A DNA stretch of 64,000 nt from Acanthopleura granulata (lineage: Eukaryota > Mollusca > Polyplacophora > Chitonida > Chitonidae): positions 7,371,642 to 7,435,641 of the forward strand of contig JABBOT010000004.1 in assembly GCA_016165875.1 (NCBI GenBank), in the 5' to 3' direction. Positions 54,293 to 64,000 of the stretch are shown in pieces. The notes beneath the pieces were generated by a model, which searched no databases, was not told the origin of the DNA, and worked only from the letters and a program-made list of their open reading frames with translations. How positions within the stretch are numbered: position 1 is the first letter of the stretch; every line of letters begins with the position of its first letter. The position numbers and the translations under genes were made by a program.

Positions 54293-57200
54293 ATGGGCTA
54301 ATCAGTCTATCTGGATGGGGAAACGAGTTGTAGTGACACAGATCGATTATTCTATGCATCTGATCATAGCTCCATTATTCGACTTGAAGCTGTCCTTCTG
54401 TCAGAGTTTTATTACAAAGTACACTCGGCGTACACGTGGTTGATCAACAAAAACACTTAGCACACCTTCACCGTGTTTTAAGGGATCTTCTCAGAGAAGA
54501 GAAATCTGATCAATTAAATTATCTGTCTTAAATGTGACGCTTTCTGTAATGTAGTAGATCCTCTAGACTTAAAGGTAACATTATTAGACTGGAGCATTTG
54601 AACAATAGGATTAGGTATGCTCTGTTCAGATTTCCGCTCAGCATTTATCTCTCATGGACACACAATCCCCGTGCGTTTCGTATCGCAGAATAGCTTGCAA
54701 GCGTTTGTCTGGGTATATTCCCTAGGACCTTCTTGGTTTATCTTTTACCCATCATCTCCCGCCTGTTTGATCTCTTAAATCCTTGGATTAATAAGTCTCC
54801 GTGGATTGTCTTTGTCCCTAGGCTTTTCTTGTTTCTAAGTAGCGGGGGTCAATTGCCCCAGCAATAAGCCAAAAACAATTGATTGCATTTCTCAATTTGT
54901 TATTCTTCTTGAGGTTGTTTCTTGCAAGTGGATTGGATCATAAATTTTTCACTTTGACAATCATCGTGAAGTTTGATCCGTTCAGATAAGACATATCCTG
55001 ATCGCGTGGCGTGTACGTCTATTCCCCGAGGGGTGACATGTCAATCGTACTGCACTCCTCAGCCATCCGATAACTCCTCTTGCCATCCCTTATGCCTCCA
55101 CCTTCCCCACTTTTCTCTCTCAGTGGAGGTCTCTTCCCCCGGCCATCCGAGCGCAGATTTCACGAAAGAATTACTGCGGTGTGTTTCTTGACTACAATGC
55201 CTTAAAAACAAAACTTCTGTCTATTAATCAAGTGTTTGTTCCCCCACGGAAAAAGTCTGCCCAGAAGATATATATCTTTGCATGTCGATAGATATAAGGC
55301 AAGTTTGTCTAGTGTTGAATCATAACTCTGTGGAATAGTAACTCTTGAGCTGTAGCATGCCGTGTTCAAACCCGACGGCTCGGACTTGCATCATATGGTA
55401 TCAGGTGTTATGCGGCGGTTTCCTCATCATATTCTCAAGTCTGCAGAATATTTTATTTTTTCATATCTATTTAGACGTAGGTCTATTCTACATTTTAGAT
55501 GTTTTGAAGAGGGGTGAAGTTTTATAATGGTAATTTAAAGTATTTTTAAGAAAAGCAACAAACATAATTTATTGATGGCTTGTGCACATTACGTATATAA
55601 ATACTGAAGTAAGAGTGCGTATATACACATCAATTTGCTCTGTATAAGGAAATTATAGATTTTCCTTCATGTGAACAGCTAAATGTACACTTAATACTTT
55701 ACCAACACCAAAAATATTCCAGTAAATCTGAAAAAAACATACATTACACAAGATTTTCTCTCCAATATTCTTCCAAAACAGCACTAACAAGCCCGACATG
55801 GGAAATGAAAAAATAACATTTAAAAAAACTTGGTCACATTACAGCGAATCTGCCTACACGTTAGCCCAAATATCACATTTTACTGTAAAAAAAAATCACG
55901 CTTTTCAAGTCCGTATTTAATTTATTACAACGGCTGTACATCTGACCCGCGTATCCCAGATCGATATCTTTCCCAGAGAACACACGTCATATTTTGTTTC
56001 AAGACCATTATATCTAAAAGCGTACGCTTTCCTGTAGCTCTCCTAAAGGGAACCCCTTGCCTTTACTCACCTTTGTGAGATAATTATATACCTGTCCAAT
56101 ATTTTGTAATCAATCCTTCCAGGTGGGTGGCATCCATTGAAATAAATGTCAGCGTCTATCAATGAAAACGCCTCTGAGGTATGCCTCCTCAAATGTTACG
56201 CGACGCACCGCATGCAGCAGGGATTTCCCTATCCTTGCGCATATAACACTCGTTCTATCCGGTATTCTCCAGAACAGCCGTGTCACGTTTTATCACGTAA
56301 CAGGAAGTCTGAAAATCACTGTAATTATCGCACTCACAAAATCATTTACACTTAAACAAGTCTTAAGGAAAAGAAAACAAAGACATTTTGATAATATTCT
56401 GTACGTTACACCCAAGTTTTAGTTTTATATCAAGATCTGATGTGAAATTTTGGACTAGGTTTTAATTAGACTTTTATAATCCATGTTGTATGTATTTATC
56501 TTTTCTGTTCGACTTGTTCCAGTTATTACTACTCCACAAATAAAGAATGTTTTTGATCAAGAATTTCACCGGGGCAACCTTCTGTTCTCTCTCAGTAATT
56601 ATAAAAAAAGAATAATATACTTCATCTCTGCTAATGATACTGTTAAATTTTTTTTAACCCGTGTGATGTGCCCAAAATGTTGTCACAGCTTCTTCATTCA
56701 GTAAATCACAATTCAAACAGGTAAAAAAGTACGGCATATTATTTATGAGATTATTCCCCTTTTCGGCTGCTTAGCAGTGGAGACAACTGGCATATTGGTG
56801 TTATTCACAAAGTTCTCTATACTTCTTCAAATTTTAAGTACTGATTCATTTGTCTTTGTGTGCAACTCAGGGGAAATATTCCGAGGAATTAGACGCAGAC
56901 TCAGAACGTCTCACGTGTTGGGCGTTTGTGTCAGCTGTCGATAGAAACACCCCTTCGACAATGTCTACCAGTGCCCTGCTAATTTCTTATTTAGCCGGCA
57001 ACCGACTGTTTTCAATGGAGCATATGCACCGTTTGCAGGTAGTTTGTTAAGTCTTTGGCAGTGCCACACAGCAAATGAAAACCCGCTAAAATGGGCGTTG
57101 TTGGACGCGTGCGACCATGGTGACACCGAGCTGGTGTTGATGGCAAGTTAAGAGATTATACACGGAATGAACACACGACCTATGCTGACATTTTCTCTAC

Positions 57201-58565
57201 AGCCTCTTGACACATGATTATCCATTTATTACTACAAAAAACATATACATGTACCAATAGTTGTTTAGCATAGAATCATTTGTATATCATTTGTAAATAA
57301 AAAAAATCATGTAGCTCTACGTGTATAATGACTAGAAAAATTTTCCTCATTTAAGCTGTGTTTTACAATACGTTTCCTCATAAATTCCACCCTTAAAGAT
57401 GCATCGGCTTTTCTTTGCCTGTATAACCTGTCTTTTGGACCTTAATATTATAACCTGAATAACGTAGAAATCGACGTTAAATCCTTTTCCTTTAAAGAAG
57501 CAATAACATCTTTAACTGTCTGCCCTGTATTTTTCATATCTTATGGAAAAGCGTTATATTAACTCACATCACATATCTTAGAGCTTGGCTACAGGCTGTC
57601 TTGGGGTAGAAACATTTTTCGAGAAAATTTTTAGGGACAAATATTGTGTGCAGCTCTGCTGACCAACAAGAGATGTGGAGAATCCTATTTACATCATCCT
57701 CTCCAGACAACAGGGTGGTTTTAAAAGCTATCTGTAATCCTAGTTGCCGGTTTCTTCCTCGATACTGACATTGGTGGAAACCGTGTAATCTGGAGTGTTG
57801 CGGATTAAAGCAGCTTTTCTCCCAGCTAATGATAGCCTCTGTCCCTATAATGGTATTAACCGGAAATGCCCCCAGCCAAACAGCCACTAGATAACATGGC
57901 GGGTGATTTGGCCTGCAATACGTGACGGGTAAAATTCCGAATGCTAAAAAAAACCCAAACTGGAAAAGGCTCAAACCCTGAAGACAGAAAACAAATTATC
58001 TAGATCTTTTGACTTGTTTCGGCAGACTTTGTAGTTTGTCTAGCATGTAGAAACTCAAGTCATTTCATCACCACACGTGGAAGGAACATTGAAAACGAAG
58101 TTTTCTAATATAACGTAAGGCAAGGGCAGTATTTAAGATTTGTAAATTATTTATGCTACACTGGTTCTCTTATCAAAAACCCCTTAACCCTCCAAATATA
58201 CGTAAATTTTTCAACAATTCACATAAAATTGGCACTTTAACTATTCACGTTCTAGTGACGCTGCTATTGGTCCTTACATTTACGTTTAGGCAACAAAAGA
58301 TGTCGCCTTCGCTTTGCATTAGACCATACTTTCCTTATGTCCGCAAGGTTTACTCAAACTTTTCTTCTGTATATAAATCTCTATGATGGCTAATTTTATG
58401 CTGAATTTATTTGTAAAATAATTACGTTCACTTCTACATTAATTAATGTTATAAATAGTGTTGGTTTCTCTTACTGGGATTTTTTTTTCTTGTCAACATT
58501 GTCAAAGATGTTTAGAAATGTAATGATAAAGCGACTGGCTATATTAAATAGACAAGGGAACATAC

Positions 58566-58949
58566 TAGGGCCTGATTTCGTATTGTTGGCCATAGCTTTG
58601 GGATATATGCTTTGGCACTTGCAGGCAATGAATAGTTAATAGGTTGACCCCGTATTGCTATGTTTGGATGTGCTTGTTGTCGCATTAGGCGTTTAGAGGA
58701 AGCTGTTCGTTCTGCCTCAATCGAACCCTGTCGTATCTGACAAGCATTATGACAGTCAAGTGGATTAATTTTAATGAACCCTGGTGGTATTGTACCTGCT
58801 GGCGGTAAAACCGGCTGACTGATCATCCGTCCATCGTGTTTCCCCCGACGAAGGCCATGGAGAGCTAGCTGCAAAACGTCCTGCGGGATGGGAAACGCGC
58901 TAAAATAGGCAAACATACCTCTTCGGGCAACCGCTCTGTTCGTCGCCAC
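58566..58949 (-). CDS. Weak candidate coding exon, unknown product
   Basis: The minus-strand frame opens exactly after an acceptor-like CCTAG and runs 128 codons to a donor-like CTA|GTATGT (GT at 58565-58564), phase 0 at both ends. It continues open to a stop at 58539. The translation begins VATNRAVARRG and contains the proline-rich segment QPVLPPAGTIPPGF. It has no recognisable domain, membrane span or signal. The pyrimidine tract before the acceptor is poor, and the frame does not follow in phase from the better exon at 60036-60432, so the two are unlikely to be adjacent exons of one transcript as drawn. It could equally be conserved regulatory DNA that happens to be open. Confidence 0.22.
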
Positions 58950-59093
58950 CTAGGAGACTTGTCACTATCGCAGACTGAAGAGAAATCCTCCAGCTTCGTT
59001 ATAGAGAGAAAATGCTTTCTGAACGCGGTGCAATGCTGGTTCCCTTCCGGCAGCTAGCTTTAAGCGGAAAGTCATTCACGGCACACTGAGCCG

Positions 59094-59103
59094 TTATATA
59101 AGG
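59094..59103 (+). promoter_or_regulatory. Strong TATA box match
   Basis: TTATATAAGG lies in a GC-richer context between the two candidate minus-strand exons. It would drive plus-strand transcription from about 59125-59130. No plus-strand gene is recognised downstream, so function is uncertain. Confidence 0.22.
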
Positions 59104-60035
59104 ACTTCAGTTTGTCGACTCTAACAACGGCTTGAGGCAGGCTTCCAGTACTTTTGGCCTTTTATTCAGTTTTTGTTGCAATTGTATCAGCGCTAAACCG
59201 CATAGCGTCACAGCTATGTAAACCGTGCAGAGCATCTCAACAACTGAAAGACAACTATTTTTCTTAATTAAGGTCTAGTCTGTAAGGGAATTAGGTAAAT
59301 AATTAGACAGCCTACCGGCTAATTTTATACACCAACAATTTGTCCTATTTTGCTACGTTGCACCGGCGTTTAAACATGCGTATGTTTTTAAGCAGCTGGA
59401 ATTAGTTGAAAGCACATTAGAATAAGTTAAGCAGTTTTAAACACCAGTTTTGACGCCAAACACATAGAGAATATGATATATCTTGCTTTCCTTCATTCTC
59501 TCATAAAGGCTCATGTTTTTCAGTTTTCCCATGCATTCCATTTTCAGCTTAGCTCTAAACACTTACAATATAAGAAAGGCAGTGAACGGCCTGTACATGC
59601 ACATTAAAATGACCTTTTTATTGTATAAATGGCATAAAGATTCACACTTGTGATAAAGGATGTAGGGGGAGGGTAGGCGTGGGGTTTTGTAAACTTTCTG
59701 ATGACATGATTCGCAGCGGCGTTTTAAACAAATGGTCTAATATGAACGTCGGATAAATTTGCTTATATTAAGTCAAAGCCTGGAGTAGGATTAGTTCTCT
59801 GCTTCATCTAGGGTTTGTGACAAATAATGATGTGGAGAGAATTGTACAGCACCCAAATATAAAACATGCAAAGGAGGTCATAACTGCCCGCGTCAAAGAA
59901 CACACATTCAACCATACAGGTAGTCACATCGCTCTCCAATGAGCGACTATTAGCTATATTGTTCTGCCCTCGGCTACATAAGCAATAAACAATATGGGAC
60001 ACGAAGAAGGTCGGACAGTGCACGGACAGAGTTAC

Positions 60036-60432
60036 CCTTATAAAGTGTGTCTAAAATATAGTATGTGTGGGTTGTAACGTTATACATTCCCATCATGGAA
60101 TTCAAACAACTGAGCAGCTCATTGAATTGGTTGAGTTTCTGTTTGTTTTCTTCAGTTACTCCAGAGAGAAAAGTCACGAAGACATTATGCAAGCTGGGTA
60201 GATCGCAATACTTAATTGTAGTCATTGTACGGCCGTGATGGTACTGAAATGTGTTACCACAGAAAACTTTTAGACCTAATTCCTCATCATTTGGAATTTT
60301 ACCCAATTTCAATGTGTGAGCCAAGCCAGCAATGAAACGCACATGTTCAAAATCTAAGGTGTTTGTGTATGTGTTATACACGTGCAAATGCTTGAACATT
60401 TTCCAACATATTCTCCAAAAATGTGGAGCAGC
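60036..60432 (-). CDS. Probable internal coding exon of an unidentified gene
   Basis: The frame is open for 132 codons between good splice sites. The acceptor, just above 60432, has a long pyrimidine tract ending in ...GCATTTCTAG. The donor is AAGG|GTAAC with GT at 60035-60034. The reading starts AAPHFWRICWKMFKHLHVYN in phase 0 and ends in phase 1. Composition is protein-like: aromatic and hydrophobic residues are spread through it, with an alternating hydrophobic/charged stretch around HTLKLGKIPNDEELGLKVF and an amphipathic stretch ENKQKLNQFNELLSCLNSMM that is probably helical. There are no low-complexity runs and no membrane segment. I do not recognise the family and give no function. It could be an exon of the gene upstream of TFAP2 or an expressed pseudogene fragment. 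An in-frame stop lies exactly at the acceptor (the TAG itself), which supports a real exon edge. Confidence 0.5.
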
Positions 60433-63400
60433 CTAGAAATGCAGTGAATGCCCGAAAAAAAACAAAACAATATTGTAGAAATTAATGTTTTGAAAGTTTG
60501 TCCCAAAAATTGTATCTCGGCGTTGGCTCACATGACGTGAGCTGCCCAAGCCGATAACACGTTGCAAATATAGTTCGACTAAAGACTGCCCAAGCGAGTT
60601 GAACTTGATGAAAAGTGGACCGGGAGTAATTTAGCTAGGATAATGCGAGTTCGATCACAAGTAGTGATCAAGTCATTTTAATTTTCCCTTGCTACCCTTC
60701 GCCGGGACGATCTGAGCTTAGATTAATGTAATTTTAAGGTAGCGAAGACGCTGGGCCGGGTCGAAGATGAAGTAGAAGCTGATGGAACCGGGGTTAAATG
60801 TACATGTCGTCGACTGAAATTTGCGGGCGAGCCGATTCTCTCTGGTATACCTTGGGGCCAAAATTTTGTCACTTCTTGTCCTCGAAAATCATTTCTATCT
60901 TCTCTAGTCGATAGCGAAGGTTTTCCAAAGTCGTCTCACTCCGTGGCCACTAATTTCCCTTGGATCGGGCGGACAATACGGGCATTTTCTTTAATAATCC
61001 CTACCCTCCACTCTAGCTAGGCATAAAACCGTCATTTTCCTTCGCCTTCTCTTGTCCATATCCTACAAGATTGGTCTCTAAGTCAGCCATGCCCTGAAGG
61101 TAACATGCGCCTAGGAAAAACGCCCGAAATTCTCCAGGCAATGTTCTGCTCGGAAGTAGCAATTTGGGCCGATTTCATATTTTCTGTGTACGGATAGCTT
61201 TTCCGGGTCGTTTTCAAACTCTGTCTCCGTACGGAGGGGTTAATGACAAGTATTTCGAACTCTGCCAGACAACAAACAATACGGGGTAATACAAAATAAT
61301 ATCTGTGTTTCAAACTGTATTTAAGTTTCATGATTCCAACAATGAACTGGACCTTCGTTTGTGTTAACCAGGTCTTCTGTCGTGATGTTTGATAGAGAGT
61401 CGGCGGTGTTATTATCAACCGCCTATGAACTATGGCTCTCGTACGAGCCATCTGGATGAAGCATTGGTCAGAAGGTTCCGCGCATTGCATCTGGCAGCCC
61501 TTGGTATTAACTTGTAATTGATAGGTCTCTGACTGAAGCCTGGGCTGGCTGTTTGTTCTTGTAGTACTTGACAATGTCCTGGCTGAACCGGGGTAGCGCT
61601 CCTTCTAATACACTATCGGTGTGCGCTTTTGCCACCAGGGTGCTTCAGCAGAAATAGTACTGGCTGAAGTGGTAATTACATGAACCTCTGATTATATGTT
61701 TATAGTGGTGAGTGGTGGCAAATTGTGAGATAGCGTTCAACGCCCTTAACTACATTTTGACATCGGAACAAATGTGACACGATGTTGTATAGTTAGAATT
61801 CAGTGCACTTGCCATACCAGGTTTCGATATTAGGTGACCAGCAGGATTGGTTCACAGTCCTGGAAAGCGGATGGCAAATTCATGTCCGATTGACGAGAGA
61901 TATTGTTTTCCGCTGTTGTGATTTATTTCTCAACGCACCTCATGAGAAAATTACCCGGTCTGAGCCGAAATCCAAAGATATCTGTAAAACGCGTAAGGGT
62001 GACCGTAAAGTCACTTTAATATGAGCTGATTGCGTGTCCTTGATTGAAAGAATATTGGTTGATAATGTTTTGTTTAGTCCAAGATAACTTCGTGTAGTTT
62101 GAAAATTTACCGATGGTAAGAGAATAGATACATGATTAAAACTGGAGTCATGGTTTTTCAAGCCCACTGCCCTTGTTGAATGTTAAAGAGGTTGTCTCCT
62201 TAAGAGAACCACTGTCAATTCCTAGCTGATTCATGATAAAGATTTAAAAAACTGTCAATCTTTGCATTTTCTGTAACATATTGAGATATATCGAGCCAGT
62301 GATATGGATACACTGTCATGGTAGAGACGAATTCTGTTGAAAGCCGCGTTAATTCTCCAGGTATAAAGAAGCGTCAATTTCAAGTCTTTAGTATACAGCA
62401 CACCATTCCAAAATCTGGAAAAAAATTTTAAGCCATTTTACTTACTAGGTTTTGCCCAGAAATGTACTGCAACGGGGATGAAAGTCAACACCAGACAGAT
62501 AACGATTCACTCTGTCATTAGGAAGGAAAAAATATGGGTAAAAAAACAATAAAGTTTGTCAAGCTAAATTTTACTCCATTTATTCTCTGTGTCGTGAATG
62601 CCTACCTATTTGTGTTATGGATGACTGTAAGAGGTTTGGGGATAGACTCGGGATTATCACACTCCCAAAATCTCCAAAACACTTAAAGAAATAAATTCTC
62701 TTTTTGCACTGGCGATGACAACCTCTTTATTGCTGGAGGGCAGCTCTGTCGAGGTGAATATTTTTCCTTAGCTGTGGATTGGCGTCGAAAGCAGGTGACT
62801 CGATACTATCTAGCTACAATTCTTTCCTTCTCCCTCAGCTCGCCAATTCATCATCAAGCCAAGAAACTACCCCCGGGCAAAAATCAGAGCGTGTACCGTG
62901 CATTTCCTAATTCAGCAGGGCAAATCTCCCTCAGCAAAACCGTATTCCTTTGCCTAAGACTGATATCCAAACTTGTACACTGTCCGGCGTTGTTTTTTTT
63001 CTATCGCGATCGGGATGTTCTAGTGGTATACTTTCTTGAAAAGTGTATTTCTCATCTGAGATAGAAAAATTACAAAATATGATCTGGGAAACATAAAAAA
63101 AACTTGGTCATAGCATCCAGTGGCTGATTTAGCCGTCCTACTGACCAGTCGTTATTTTTACAAAATAATCTGCCACACCATGTAAGCCTGTATTGGTATT
63201 CCTGGGTAGTGACGAATTTTGCATCTGGGCGAAATCTAGTTCTTCTGTATTAAGTTCACGTCATAGAAAGTATAATATCTGTTATACATGTACGGATTGT
63301 TATCTACAGGTGTCGCTTTTATAGCTTGGGGTGATATTGTGCAAAGAAAAGGAAAACACATGTAAACCGTGGGTTTTGGAGTTTCGAGTGATAGAGAGGT

Positions 63401-64000
63401 TCGGGTATACGTCATAAGTGGACGTGCACATGGAACGTCATCGGCCTACGAATGTCTGTCCCGCAGTCACGGAGATAAACGGAGATCGCTGTTTTCATGT
63501 ATGGTCCATGTGAGTGAAAATTTCTCAAGTTTGACGTCTATAGCACCATGTGTGTTAACGTGGAAATGTGCAGCAGAAACTCTATTATCTAGATATCACC
63601 ACAGTGTCATTTTGTAGAGACATTTGAAATCCTTTCGATATTTAAATATCTAAATCATAAAATTACTAGTGCAGAGAAACCGTTTCAAATACAGTTCAGA
63701 AGGCTCGTGCCAATTATCCGGTAGATGATAAATATGCAAATGAACCGTTCGATTTAACGCACATTTTCACTAGATGAGACAAAAAAATTTGTGAGAAGAT
63801 TGTTCTTGTTCTTGTTTTATTGTTGTTGTTCTTGAAGATGTGTTCGTCTTGTTCTCGATCATGAGGTCCATTTTGAAACCTGCATAGGCCACGTCTCGTG
63901 ATTCCATATCGACCATGTTCTTCTTGTTTCAGATAAAATAAAATGCACGTTGCTTAAAATGTCATCTATAATGTCATCTTCTTCAGTCCAGTTTACAATC
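60433..64000. other. Right end of window; no gene recognised
   Basis: If the 60036-60432 exon is real, this begins its upstream intron. GC-richer complex sequence at 60500-61640 includes a 163-codon minus-strand frame (61083-61574) with no family resemblance. The rest, including short plus-strand frames near 62774 and 63369, shows nothing I can name. Confidence 0.45.

Larger units (their letters stand above)
46061..58538. other. Probable intergenic or far-upstream TFAP2 DNA
   Basis: No supported exon. It contains a TG-rich short run near 46485-46506, the T-rich tract at 54211 and scattered complex blocks at about 47390-47780, 49500-49850, 50640-51230, 54860-55200, 56860-57160 and 57564-57974. 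The last is open for 136 codons on the minus strand but resembles no protein. If a further TFAP2 first exon lies to the right, this is intron. Confidence 0.45.

Noticed and set aside
57564..57974. 136-codon minus-strand frame
   Set aside because: The translation resembles nothing and has no acceptor or donor at sensible places; it may instead be a conserved noncoding block.
61083..61574. 163-codon minus-strand frame
   Set aside because: Long but without domain, signal or splice support; composition is irregular, and no phase-compatible link to the 60036-60432 exon could be shown.

Overview
The window looks like animal nuclear DNA, probably from a lophotrochozoan and most likely a mollusc. 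It is AT-rich, sparsely coding and has phase-consistent GT/AG introns. It also carries A/T homopolymers, (AT)n and (TTTA)n microsatellites, and one SINE whose 3' half and (AAAT)n tail I associate from memory with molluscan genomes. There is no bacterial-style operon, rRNA, canonical tRNA or CRISPR array. The species call rests on recognition only, because no search was run.

The one gene I can name is a TFAP2 (AP-2 family) transcription factor on the minus strand. Its proline/histidine-rich transactivation exon, equivalent to exon 2 of vertebrate TFAP2 genes, is at 3111-3605 with a clean acceptor and donor, both in phase 0. About 37 kb upstream, at 40639-40674, lies a 12-codon exon reading MSFLTLDSNSWQ, followed by a strong CAG|GTAAGG donor. 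It resembles the short vertebrate alternative first exon ending in ...WQ, is phase-compatible with exon 2, and has a TATA-like box and a CpG-rich segment with CCAAT and GC boxes just upstream. The exons for the basic and helix-span-helix DNA-binding/dimerisation domain were not found and presumably lie left of position 1.

Layout: 1-3110 is the start of TFAP2 intron 2. 3111-3605 is exon 2. 3606-40638 is a very long intron 1 with a SINE, microsatellites, a 55-bp tandem duplication and several GC-richer, complex blocks that may be enhancers. 40639-41240 is the candidate first exon and promoter. 41241-58500 is upstream or intergenic (or more intron, if a further first exon exists) and includes a roughly 1.7-kb degenerate minisatellite at 44340-46060. 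58566-60432 holds two candidate minus-strand exons of unknown genes, the one at 60036-60432 being clearly the better supported. 60433-64000 has no recognised gene.

Most other open frames of 60-160 codons are uninterrupted by chance, lie in low-complexity tracts, or overlap probable regulatory DNA. The least explained features are the 60036-60432 exon, the minisatellite and the split TFAP2 5' architecture.
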